Shown in pieces: positions 1-8,467 of a stretch of DNA of 42,661 nt (the first letter of the stretch is position 1; each line of letters starts with the position of its first letter). The notes beneath the pieces are model-generated. The model was not told the origin of the DNA and did not search any database. It saw only the letters and a program-made list of their open reading frames with translations. Origin of the DNA: Candidatus Kapaibacterium sp. (GTDB lineage Bacteria; Bacteroidota; Ignavibacteria; Kapaibacteriales; Kapaibacteriaceae); contig VEQR01000021.1 in the NCBI GenBank assembly GCA_018883125.1, positions 1 to 42,661 of the forward strand. Reading direction: 5' to 3'. A program made the translations under genes and the position numbers.

Positions 1-63
1 GGGCTGCTTGGCCCCCAATGCGACAGAAGCTGGTAGCATAGCGAGAACTTGCCGACGGTTCAT
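1..63 (-). CDS. N-terminus of an exported (Tat-like) protein, cut by the window edge
   Basis: Read on the minus strand from the ATG at 61-63, the frame stays open to the window edge and encodes about 21 residues beginning MNRRQVLAMLPASVALG. A twin arginine followed by a hydrophobic stretch and small residues is the pattern of a Tat or lipoprotein-type export signal. The rest of the protein lies outside the window, so its function cannot be judged. No clear Shine-Dalgarno sequence precedes the ATG. The gene would be divergent from the DUF4397 gene. The short length keeps confidence moderate. Confidence 0.5.
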   Translation of the reverse strand, partial: MNRRQVLAMLPASVALGAKQP

Positions 64-288
64 AGGTTGCGCTTATGTGTGTTGCGACACATAATATACG
101 CAGGTCTGTTGGCTTCTACTCTAAGCGTCTACATCGCCTGACAGAGAGACGTGCTCACGAGTAGGAGTTGCCATTCGGAGTGCGTCGGGTCGATACAGCA
201 TCTATCCGGGGAAATCTATGGTAATGGAACGAATCCAACACTTGCTCCGTTGAAGCCGCTTTCTCACCACAAAGAAAAGGTACAGTCG

Positions 289-1995
289 ATGAAGACTTTC
301 ATCATCCATATGGCGCTGCTCTTAGCGGCTACGTCATATCTGCAGGCTGCTGGTACGGCAAAACTTCAGGTCATCCACAATGCTGCGGACCCCGCTGCTG
401 AGACGGTAGACATCTACGTAGGCGCAACAAAGGCACTTGACGACTTCAAATTCCGCACGGCATCGCCATTCGTGGATCTTCCGGCCGGTGTTCCCTTGAC
501 GATCGCTGTAGCCCCCGCATCAAGTATGTCGGTAGCTGATGCACTGGCAACGTTCACCGTGACTCTCGAAGAAAACGGAACCTATCTTGGAATCGCAAAC
601 GGTGTTCTTGCTCCCGACAAATTCGCCGCCAACCCCGCTGGTACTCCTATTGCCTTTAAGATCTTCGCCATTGATAAGGCTCGTACAAAGGCCGACAGCA
701 CTTCGAGTGTTGACATCAAGGTGTTCCACGGCGCTACAGATGTCGGCGCGGTTGATATCTACGCTGGCGACAACAAGATTCTGACTGGAGTTGGGTATGG
801 TGTATCGTCACAGTACCTGACCGTGCCCCCTGCCTCGTATGTGATTGGAGTTGCTCCAGCCGGTGGCGCCCCGATCGCGCGTTTTACTGCCAATGTTTCT
901 TCGCTTGCAGGGTCAGCGATCACAGTTCTGGCCTCAGGCTTCCTGGATCCTAGTAAGAATGGCACAGGCGCAGCGTTTGGTCTCTTCGCAGTAACCAGTG
1001 CCGGTGGACCTTTCATCGCACTGCCGGCCGTTCCGGCGCAGGAGAAGGCCATCATCCAGATCGTGCACAACTCGGCCGATCCTATCGCGGCTAGCGTTGA
1101 CATTTACGTTGACGGTACGCTTGCCGTCAACGACTTCGCCTTCCGCACGGCAACTCCTGCCATCGAACTTGATGCCAACAAGGCCTACAAGGTTGGCGTG
1201 GCTCCACCAACGAGCACATCGGCTTCGGACACACTCGTGAACTTCAATGTTGCACTCCCCGCTGGGCGCTACGTTGTCTTTGCCAATGGCCTCGTTCAAC
1301 CGGGATTCGCCGCAAATCCATCCGGCGAGAGTACAGGCTTCACGATCTATCCGATCACGAGTGTACGCACGTCCGCACAGTCGCCTGACAATCTCGATTT
1401 TGCTGTGTTCCACGGTGCAACTGACGCCCCCGCTGTAGATGTGCGCGTCGGAGGCTCAAACATCGTTTCGTCGCTGGCATACGGCAAGAGCACGCCCTAC
1501 ATCTCTGTTCCAGCTCAGAACTATGTAGTTGATGTAGCTCCCGCAGGCGGTGCAGTTCTTGCTTCGTACAGCGTTCCGGGTCTTGCGCTGAAGGGACAAA
1601 GTGCCATCGTCTTTGCAAGTGGATTTCTTACACCCGCTGAAAACAAGAACGGTCCGAGCTTTGGCCTCTACGCCCTGGTTGGCAACAACGTTGTCAAACT
1701 TGAGCAAGCAACTACAAGCGTGCGGGATGTACCAGAGCTTCCGGAAGCATCGGTTGCACCAAACCCAACGGCAGGTGATGTATCAGCCCGCTTTATGATG
1801 CCATCAGACGGCTCGGTGAAGATTCGTGTTCATGACCTTGCCGGTAGCATCGTTAAGGAAGCGACACTCGGATATCTGACTGCTGGTCAGCACGATGTAC
1901 CAGTGACGATGATGTCGGCACCTTCCGGCAGCTATATCATGACGATCGATGCCGGAACACACCGCTCTGTGATCCCGTTCGCAGTCAGCCGCTAA
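289..1995 (+). CDS. Secreted DUF4397-repeat protein with T9SS sorting domain
   Basis: I chose the ATG at 289 rather than the track start at 151. It opens a clean signal peptide (MKTFIIHMALLLAATSYLQAA) and has an AAAGG ribosome site about 8 bases upstream. The mature protein holds repeated DUF4397 modules, marked by VIHNAADPAAETVDIYV, VFHGATDVGAVDIYAG, IVHNSADPIAASVDIYV and VFHGATDAPAVDVRVG, which gives four copies in two pairs. The last 80 or so residues start with SVAPNPTAGD and end in a SGSYIMTIDAG-type strand, the form of a T9SS type A sorting domain. The protein is therefore probably exported across the outer membrane and attached to or released from the surface. DUF4397 proteins have no settled biochemical role. 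A strong terminator follows the gene. Confidence 0.85.
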   Translation: MKTFIIHMALLLAATSYLQAAGTAKLQVIHNAADPAAETVDIYVGATKALDDFKFRTASPFVDLPAGVPLTIAVAPASSMSVADALATFTVTLEENGTYLGIANGVLAPDKFAANPAGTPIAFKIFAIDKARTKADSTSSVDIKVFHGATDVGAVDIYAGDNKILTGVGYGVSSQYLTVPPASYVIGVAPAGGAPIARFTANVSSLAGSAITVLASGFLDPSKNGTGAAFGLFAVTSAGGPFIALPAVPAQEKAIIQIVHNSADPIAASVDIYVDGTLAVNDFAFRTATPAIELDANKAYKVGVAPPTSTSASDTLVNFNVALPAGRYVVFANGLVQPGFAANPSGESTGFTIYPITSVRTSAQSPDNLDFAVFHGATDAPAVDVRVGGSNIVSSLAYGKSTPYISVPAQNYVVDVAPAGGAVLASYSVPGLALKGQSAIVFASGFLTPAENKNGPSFGLYALVGNNVVKLEQATTSVRDVPELPEASVAPNPTAGDVSARFMMPSDGSVKIRVHDLAGSIVKEATLGYLTAGQHDVPVTMMSAPSGSYIMTIDAGTHRSVIPFAVSR

Positions 1996-2027
1996 GAACG
2001 CCCCCTCTCCTCCATTTCCCCTCCGCT

Positions 2028-2066
2028 GAGGGCAACACATCATAGATATGTGTTGCCCTCTTTCAT
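2028..2066 (+). terminator. Strong intrinsic terminator after the DUF4397 gene
   Basis: A perfect 13-bp stem, GAGGGCAACACAT at 2028-2040 paired with ATGTGTTGCCCTC at 2048-2060, encloses a 7-base loop and is followed by a T-rich tract. The track start for the next ORF (2048) falls inside this stem, which argues against that start. Confidence 0.85.
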
Positions 2067-2170
2067 TTATAAACCCAAGTCACTGGTTTGGTTTCGTAGG
2101 TGGACAGTTGTATTGTCGTGGCCGGCACTGTGCCGCACCTCTTTGCTTCGCAACCGACCCGACATACAGA

Positions 2171-4177
2171 ATGTCTGTCCCTGGCAATAATCCTGACCTT
2201 GTTGAGCGCCTCACTGAACTTGAAAGGCGACTCACGAGTGGCACAGCCAGCTATGCGCAGCTGGAAACAGATGTGCAAGCATTCCTTGATGAACTGTCCA
2301 CTACGGACAGTGGCTCTGGCGGCGAGCATACAGGTGCGCTGCGCAACCGAGGTCGTCTGCTTTTGGGAAACTGCCTGTGCCAGCGTGGCATGAATAGAGA
2401 GGCTCTCCCCATTGCTGAAAGCGTTCTCACTTTGTATCGTGCGCAAGGCACAGCAGAGAATATCGCGCAGGCGAGCTCCCTTGTTGGTCGCATACTGATG
2501 AATGTTTCAGAGTATGCGCGGGCAGAGGATCATCTTGAAATCGCGCTTCAGACTTTTACCGATCTGAAGGATGTGAAGGGAATCGCGCAGGTAACGTCCA
2601 ACCTTGGAATCCTGTGCCAGCGCCGGTCAGAGTTTCCGCAAGCGCTGGAGCGATACGAGACGGCACTCGATCTTTATGCCGAAACATCGAATGATTTGGG
2701 CGTTGCGCGCACGTGCGGCAACATCGGCGGTATCCATGTTCATTTGTCCGATTACGGCAGAGCTCTTGAATACTATGAAAAGGCTTTGTTGATTTATGAG
2801 CGACTGGATGTAAAACAATCAATCGCCACCATATTGAGAAACATCGGCCTTGTACACGACCGTCTCGGCGATACCAATCTCGCAATGGAGTGTTTTGAGC
2901 GCGCCCTTGGGTTGAATATCGAAATAGGTGATAAACTCGGCGAAGCAGATGCAACCTCCAGTATTGGTTCATCCCTTCGATCAATGAACGAATACGATGG
3001 TGCACTGGCCAAGTACGAAAGAGCACTGTCCCTTTACAATGAGACCGGATACCGGCTGGATGTTGCCGAAGTCAATCAGAATATTGGAATGCTTTTCTCT
3101 TATAAACGCAACTATCTGCGTGCACTTGAGCATTTTGAAAAGGCAAGAGAGATCTACCAAGACATCGGTGATCAAGTTCGAATGGCAAGTATCGTCGGAG
3201 GCATTGCAGACATCTATTCACGTGACGACTTCGAAGGTCGCGATGTGAGTTTTGCTGAGTCCAGTCTGCTCGACGTGCTTCGAGTATTCGAAAGCGCTGG
3301 CATCAAGAGCAACCAGGCAATAGCACATCAGTTGCTATCGAATCTCTACGAAACGATGGGGGACTGGAAGTCCTGTGTTCATCACCTACGTCGGCACGTT
3401 GAACTTGAAGAAGAAACGCGTGGCGTGAAGGTAACGCGTCAAGCACAGCAGTATGAGCACCAACGACGTCAGGCTGCGATCGAAAGGGAACGCATTGTCG
3501 AACGTGCCGCAGCAGATGCGCGGATATCCGAACAGCAGAAGCTGCTTCATCTAATGCTACCAGCACAGGTGGCCAAGCGCCTACTCAACGGAGAACACAT
3601 TGCCGACTACTACGAAAAGGTATCGATACTCTTCGTCGATATTGTTGGCTTTACCCCAATTGCTGCAAGGATGCCTGCCAAGGCTGTGTTGGCCCTTCTG
3701 AATCACGTCTTCAGTGAGTTCGATCAGATCGCCGAGCGTCACGGATGCGAGCGAATCAAGACCATTGGTGATGGATATCTGGTTGTTGCGGGAGCGCCTG
3801 AAGAATGCAGTGACCACGCAGAGCGCATTGCCCGCGCCGCCATAGACATCATGGCTGGCATTACCGTACCGGAGGACATACGGCGACTCGTCCCCAAGGA
3901 TGCCGAGTTTCATTTGCGTGCTGGCATTCATACAGGAAGTGTGTTTGCTGGCATTGTAGGCGACAAGCGGTTTGGCTATGACGTCTGTTCGGATGCCGTC
4001 AACTTGGCATCTCGCATGGAGACTAGTTGCGAGCCGGGTAAAATCCAGTGCAGCTCAGAGTTCGCCTATCACCTGCAAAACAGAGACGACCGGTTTCAGT
4101 TTGAAGAACGAGGAGAGATTGAAGTGCGCGGAAAGGGGCTGATGAGAACGTTCTATCTAACGCAAGTGCGAGGCTGA
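2171..4177 (+). CDS. TPR-repeat class III adenylate/guanylate cyclase
   Basis: The start at 2171 (MSVPGNNPDLVERL) is preferred because the track start at 2048 lies in the upstream terminator. Residues of about 50-400 are consecutive tetratricopeptide repeats (for example ALEYYEKALLIYERL and ALEHFEKAREIYQDIG). A basic coiled coil follows (RQAQQYEHQRRQAAIERER). The C-terminus is a class III cyclase catalytic domain. FVDIVGFT near residue 489 and IKTIGDGYLVV near 530 supply the two metal-binding aspartates, and YDVCSDAVNLASRME is the conserved third motif. No membrane segment is visible, so it is probably cytosolic. The substrate is likely ATP, judging by the Lys in IKTIGDG and the Asp in YDVCSD, but GTP cannot be excluded. 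The TPR array presumably senses a protein partner. It appears monocistronic. Confidence 0.88.
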   Translation: MSVPGNNPDLVERLTELERRLTSGTASYAQLETDVQAFLDELSTTDSGSGGEHTGALRNRGRLLLGNCLCQRGMNREALPIAESVLTLYRAQGTAENIAQASSLVGRILMNVSEYARAEDHLEIALQTFTDLKDVKGIAQVTSNLGILCQRRSEFPQALERYETALDLYAETSNDLGVARTCGNIGGIHVHLSDYGRALEYYEKALLIYERLDVKQSIATILRNIGLVHDRLGDTNLAMECFERALGLNIEIGDKLGEADATSSIGSSLRSMNEYDGALAKYERALSLYNETGYRLDVAEVNQNIGMLFSYKRNYLRALEHFEKAREIYQDIGDQVRMASIVGGIADIYSRDDFEGRDVSFAESSLLDVLRVFESAGIKSNQAIAHQLLSNLYETMGDWKSCVHHLRRHVELEEETRGVKVTRQAQQYEHQRRQAAIERERIVERAAADARISEQQKLLHLMLPAQVAKRLLNGEHIADYYEKVSILFVDIVGFTPIAARMPAKAVLALLNHVFSEFDQIAERHGCERIKTIGDGYLVVAGAPEECSDHAERIARAAIDIMAGITVPEDIRRLVPKDAEFHLRAGIHTGSVFAGIVGDKRFGYDVCSDAVNLASRMETSCEPGKIQCSSEFAYHLQNRDDRFQFEERGEIEVRGKGLMRTFYLTQVRG

Positions 4178-4270
4178 TCTAGACATTAGTTGTAACTTTT
4201 CATGAAATGACGTCATCCTGTCCTCTGTACAAAACACATGAAGTCACCGATTCTCGAAGGTCAATACATT

Positions 4271-6541
4271 ATGAAGCAATTCATCTCGATGCTTTTCGCG
4301 GCTGTTATCGTGACGATCACAGCCTGTAACCCATTTGTTGATCCGGGCGCGCCTGACGATACCACCACCGTTCGTACGACCCTTACCGGACGCGTCGTTG
4401 ACGAAGCCGGCAAGTCTGTTGCCGGGGCTTTGGTCAAGGGGCATGGCAAGACAGCCACCACGAACGCCAATGGTGTGTTTGTGTTGAGCGACGTCACAGT
4501 TCCCTCTACCCGCGCGGTGGTGATCGTCTCAAAGGGCGGTTACTTCACGGGCGCACGGGCAGCGCATCCGTCGGCATCTAAGACCACGACAATGCTTCTG
4601 ACGCTTCAGCTGGCAAAGCAGACGCGCACCATAAGCGCGGCCAGCGGGGGACAGGTGGTTGTCGGCCCAGCTACAGTGGACCTACCGGCAAATGGCTACG
4701 TCGATGCCCAAGGCAACACCTACTCCGGAACCATAAGCGTGGCGGCGCGATATCTGGATCCGACGGCGCCAAACTTCTACGACAGTTTCTCGGGCGACAT
4801 GGCGGCACTGCGTGCGGATGGATCATCGACCGAGCTGATCTCCTATGGTGTGCTGCGCGTCCTTCTCACTGGCAGCCAGGGTCAGCCCCTTAACCTGCGT
4901 CAAGGCGCAACGGCAACCCTTACCTATCCGACCGTCGGCGCAGCGGACGCATCGATTCCATTGTGGCATTTCGATGAGACGCGCGGCATCTGGGTTGAAG
5001 AAGGAACGGCTACGCGTGTCGGTGGCAACTACGTGGGCACGGTATCGCACTTCACGGATTGGAACCTTGATGTTCCCAATGCGCGCCGTGCGTTCATTGA
5101 AGGTCGTGTTACATGCGGTGAGAACATCCCGCTGGCGGGCATCGTTGTTGACATTGGACAGGTTCATGTGGTGACCGACCAGGATGGCGTGTATCGACGT
5201 CGGGTACCGGCCGACATCACGTTTGATGTAGAGGTCAAGGGCAGTCGCAACGAAGGGGTCAGTTCAAGCCCCTTGACCGTTGGACCCATTTCGGAGAACC
5301 AGACACTTCAGAAGGACATTGTTGTTTCCTCGTGTCCGACTCTTCTGCAAGCTCAGATCGTAGGCTGTGACGATAAGCCGGTAGGGGGCTTTGTGCAGGT
5401 GATCACACCGAACGGTGTCAAAATCGCTTCGTCGACCACGGGCAAGTTCGTCATGACGGTGCCCGGTGGCACGGCTCTTACCCTGGAGGGTTACAGCACG
5501 GAAGCACTGACATTTCCTTCTACGCCGGTAGCGGCAATTCCTGCTGGAACGGTCTTTGATGCAGGCAACCTCAAGGCATGCAGCGGCGTAACGACGGAGT
5601 ACCTGGACATACCACTGCCGGATGGGGAACCGGCACGGATGGTGGCACTGAATGGCAATGGAAGTAGAGTTGCCGTGGTGACACAGCAGAACGTTCATCT
5701 GTATGACGCAACCACCGGCACCAAGCAGTGGAGCGCATCAGTACAGGGTACTACGCAGTATCCAACGTCATTGCGCTTCGTGGCAAACGGTCAGCGCGTA
5801 GCGCTGATGACCAGCAAGGGCACAACGGTCTTTGATGCAGCTACGGGTCAGGTTGTTGGCCAAGTCAATGCCTCGGGCCGACAGCACATCACGGCCGACG
5901 GAGCGTCGGTGTATGTTGTCGCAGACACATCCAGCTCATCCAGCATCATTGAGTACGACGCTTCCACCGGAGCGCAACGCCGCACGATCTCCATTTCTGG
6001 ACAAGCAAAGCAGTTCAACTTCGTTGGCCTGCAGGGAGACAACTTTGCCGTTATCCAGCGATACTCTCCCGCAGCGATTTTGACGATAGATCTTGCTACG
6101 GGCGATGTGGTTCGCACGTACGATGGTGCAAGTGATTCGACTACCGTCAGCGAGTCGGCCGCACTCTCTCCATCCGGAAAGATCATTATCCTGTATGGTC
6201 GAGGTAGCAGCGGCACCACGGGCGGACTCACCGCCGTAGACCTTGTGACCGGATCGATAGTCTCCCGTATCCAAACCCAGGCGTCGATCATGGCCATCTC
6301 CCCGGATGACGCCGAGTACGTGTCCCGTATGTATACGCAGGGAGCTCTACCGACGCTTATGACGCTTCGCACGCAACAGCTTAAGCGCTTGCTTCCATGG
6401 AATGCACAATCGCAGTCAGACACGCCCTCAGCGTTCACCTTCTCCGGCGATGGTTCCCGATTGGCGGGCATGTCATCAGGTGGGGCGAATACGCCAAATG
6501 GCACAGGAACGGGGCGCGTGAGGATCTACACTGTAAGGTAA
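4271..6541 (+). CDS. Lipoprotein with carboxypeptidase-regulatory-like domains and a beta-propeller
   Basis: The ATG at 4271 gives a type II signal peptide ending in a lipobox, VTITAC, with Cys19 as the predicted lipidated residue; the track start at 4238 adds an unlikely extension. After the Cys comes a carboxypeptidase-regulatory-like fold (TTLTGRVVDEAGKSVAGALVKG), then a beta-rich region (VDLPANGYVDAQGN), and a second such module near AFIEGRVTCGENIPLAGIVVDIG. The C-terminal third is built of WD40/PQQ-like propeller blades (VALNGNGSRVAVV, VHLYDATTGTKQW, ISPDDAEYVSRM). It is probably an envelope-anchored binding protein. No catalytic motif was found. It converges on the multicopper oxidase gene. 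Confidence 0.75.
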   Translation: MKQFISMLFAAVIVTITACNPFVDPGAPDDTTTVRTTLTGRVVDEAGKSVAGALVKGHGKTATTNANGVFVLSDVTVPSTRAVVIVSKGGYFTGARAAHPSASKTTTMLLTLQLAKQTRTISAASGGQVVVGPATVDLPANGYVDAQGNTYSGTISVAARYLDPTAPNFYDSFSGDMAALRADGSSTELISYGVLRVLLTGSQGQPLNLRQGATATLTYPTVGAADASIPLWHFDETRGIWVEEGTATRVGGNYVGTVSHFTDWNLDVPNARRAFIEGRVTCGENIPLAGIVVDIGQVHVVTDQDGVYRRRVPADITFDVEVKGSRNEGVSSSPLTVGPISENQTLQKDIVVSSCPTLLQAQIVGCDDKPVGGFVQVITPNGVKIASSTTGKFVMTVPGGTALTLEGYSTEALTFPSTPVAAIPAGTVFDAGNLKACSGVTTEYLDIPLPDGEPARMVALNGNGSRVAVVTQQNVHLYDATTGTKQWSASVQGTTQYPTSLRFVANGQRVALMTSKGTTVFDAATGQVVGQVNASGRQHITADGASVYVVADTSSSSSIIEYDASTGAQRRTISISGQAKQFNFVGLQGDNFAVIQRYSPAAILTIDLATGDVVRTYDGASDSTTVSESAALSPSGKIIILYGRGSSGTTGGLTAVDLVTGSIVSRIQTQASIMAISPDDAEYVSRMYTQGALPTLMTLRTQQLKRLLPWNAQSQSDTPSAFTFSGDGSRLAGMSSGGANTPNGTGTGRVRIYTVR

Positions 6542-6545
6542 GATT

Positions 6546-6590
6546 GGTAGCACACGATATCGTGGGAGACAGTTGCCCCCGCCTGCTACC
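6546..6590. terminator. Possible hairpin between convergent genes
   Basis: GGTAGCA at 6546-6552 and TGCTACC at 6584-6590 form a 7-bp inverted repeat that encloses a perfect 12-base palindrome, CACGATATCGTG (6553-6564). It sits between the converging lipoprotein and multicopper oxidase genes. There is no clear T tract, so this is a weak call. Confidence 0.3.
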
Positions 6591-8289
6591 TCGTTACCCG
6601 CAGCTGATGCGTTGTCGATGATTGCTTGCCACTCTTTAGGACGTAGCGAAGCACATAGCTGCCTGAAGCTAGACCGCTCGTTTCGATGACGGTTTCCGTC
6701 GCGTCATTTGTCGCTTTCGAAACGACAACAGCACCAAGCTGATCATACACAATGATATGATCAATGGGGTCTGCTGAACGAACGGTGACGTGTTCATACG
6801 CCGGATTTGGGTAGACCACGACGCCACTTATGGCAACCTCTGCAACATCTGTCGGTGGAGGAATAACGACGAACTGGCCCATCATGCCCTCGTCTTCGTG
6901 CAATGCGATGTGGCAATGGAACATATACGGATGGTCGGCATCAGCGAAGTTCTCAAATCGGGCAATGAACCTCACTGTTTCGCGGGCCTTCACGAGGACG
7001 ACGTCCTTCCACCCCTGTTCGTAGGCCGGTGGTTGAGCACCGTTGCGAGTGAGAACGTTGAACTCGACATCATGGATGTGGAAGGGGTGCGCAAAGTTTC
7101 CAGAATTGGATATCTCCCAGATCTCCACGTTGTCAAGGGGCACGCGGTAGTCGATGTAGTCCATGTTGAACAAACGGTGGTTCAACAGGAATGTAGCCCC
7201 CGGGATGCCGGGAATCATCGTGTCGGAAATGGTGAGCTTGCGCGTAAGCATCGCAAGCGTTGCCTGATGCGGTTGTACGGTGACGAGGCTCTGGGGAGTG
7301 GTTGTTACCGGATTATCGGTTGGATCGCCAACTATGATCCGAAGAAGGTTGAAGTCTTTGCGTGCGAGTGCGTTACGAAATGGCTCCACGGGAATCACGT
7401 CACCACCCGGGATGTTCTGCGCCAGTGTGGAATTGAACGCTGTGAGATAGAAGCTCTTCCCTTTGTCTGCCGTCATATCTACGAGGATCTCAACTCGTTC
7501 GCCCGACGAGAGAAGCAGACGATCGACCTCCACCGGCCTCTCAAGGAGTCCGCCATCACTGGCAATGATGCGAAGCTTGCGACCATCGCTGAAACCGAGG
7601 TTATATGAGCGCTCGGTTGATGCGTTAAGAATGCGAAACCGCACAACTTGTGCCGGAGCGTTCCATTCGGCGCGCAGCACGCCGTTGACTTGCGCCGAAT
7701 CACCATACGGCACGTCTGAGATCTGCTGTGAAGCATCAAAGGCTCGGTCAGACAATGCAAGGGGAATATCATCAATGCCGTATCGGCGTGGCAGATTCAG
7801 AGCAGCCTCTTGTTCATCGCGAACGATGATCATCCCGCCCAGCCCCATAAGCAATTGCTGTTGTGCCATGTGATGAAGGTGCGGGTGATACCAGTAGGTG
7901 GCCGCATGGTTTTTAACCTCCCAGTAAGGTCTCCATGTCTGACCGTCCTTGATGACCTGATGCGGACCACCATCCATGATCGCCGGCAGGTGCATGCCGT
8001 GCCAGTGCACGGTTGTTTCCTCACCAAGATTGTTGGTCACGTTCATGCGCACCGTATCGCCTTTGCGGAAGATCAACGTCGGTCCCCAGAACGCCCGCCC
8101 CGTGGTCTCAACATTGAAACCCGCGGTCATGGTCTGCGCTTCACCAAAGAAGTGCATGTGGCCGGGGGCCATTGTCAGATTGAACTCCGGACCGGCCAGC
8201 GTATCGGGGATCCATAGGGGGTTACCCGTCTGTGCATGGGTGGTGCTGAAGGTCAGTGCAACGAGAAGGCAGGCAACGAATAGGCGCAT
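6586..8289 (-). CDS. T9SS-exported multicopper oxidase (laccase/CueO/CotA-like)
   Basis: All four copper-binding motifs of three-domain multicopper oxidases are present in order: HWHGMH (about residues 95-100), YWYHPHLHH (about 132-140), HPFHIHDVEF, and FHCHIALHEDEGMMG. The last provides the type 1 Cys, His and an axial Met. The protein would oxidise a phenolic, metal-ion or similar substrate and reduce oxygen to water. The N-terminus is a signal peptide ending THAQ. The C-terminus (VVVYPNPAYEHVTV ... SGSYVLRYVLKSG) is a T9SS sorting domain, so export to the cell surface or outside is likely. Which substrate it uses cannot be read from the sequence. A 15-base dyad about 40 bases upstream may be regulatory. 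The 272-aa plus-strand ORF at 6790 is a shadow of this gene. Confidence 0.9.
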   Translation of the reverse strand: MRLFVACLLVALTFSTTHAQTGNPLWIPDTLAGPEFNLTMAPGHMHFFGEAQTMTAGFNVETTGRAFWGPTLIFRKGDTVRMNVTNNLGEETTVHWHGMHLPAIMDGGPHQVIKDGQTWRPYWEVKNHAATYWYHPHLHHMAQQQLLMGLGGMIIVRDEQEAALNLPRRYGIDDIPLALSDRAFDASQQISDVPYGDSAQVNGVLRAEWNAPAQVVRFRILNASTERSYNLGFSDGRKLRIIASDGGLLERPVEVDRLLLSSGERVEILVDMTADKGKSFYLTAFNSTLAQNIPGGDVIPVEPFRNALARKDFNLLRIIVGDPTDNPVTTTPQSLVTVQPHQATLAMLTRKLTISDTMIPGIPGATFLLNHRLFNMDYIDYRVPLDNVEIWEISNSGNFAHPFHIHDVEFNVLTRNGAQPPAYEQGWKDVVLVKARETVRFIARFENFADADHPYMFHCHIALHEDEGMMGQFVVIPPPTDVAEVAISGVVVYPNPAYEHVTVRSADPIDHIIVYDQLGAVVVSKATNDATETVIETSGLASGSYVLRYVLKSGKQSSTTHQLRVTR

Positions 8290-8329
8290 GGAACGGGAGA
8301 GTCACTGAGTGAAGATTGGCGTATGAAGA

Positions 8330-8344
8330 GGAGCAGACTGCTCC
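8330..8344. promoter_or_regulatory. 15-base dyad upstream of the multicopper oxidase
   Basis: GGAGCAG-A-CTGCTCC is a perfect 7-bp inverted repeat with a one-base centre, 41 bases upstream of the oxidase start codon. It has the size of a dimeric regulator operator. No binding protein is encoded nearby. Confidence 0.3.
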
Positions 8345-8467
8345 GGAAGCAAGAACCTCTCAAGCGCAATTCGTTACACCAACCGTATGGTGATCTGCAA
8401 GGTATGCGAGAGTACATCGGTGCATCGTGATGCACGCTGGCGATGCGATAAGCCCCTTTGGTGAATG

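Noticed and set aside
2048-2170. Upstream extension of the cyclase from the ATG at 2048
   Set aside because: This start lies inside the 13-bp stem of the previous gene's terminator, and the extension has no protein-like features.
4208-4215. TGACGTCA palindrome as a cAMP-response element next to the cyclase gene
   Set aside because: That site is a eukaryotic CREB element. Bacterial CRP sites have a different consensus, and one 8-base palindrome is expected by chance.
6790-7608. 272-residue plus-strand ORF
   Set aside because: It lies wholly opposite the multicopper oxidase, whose copper motifs prove the minus frame.
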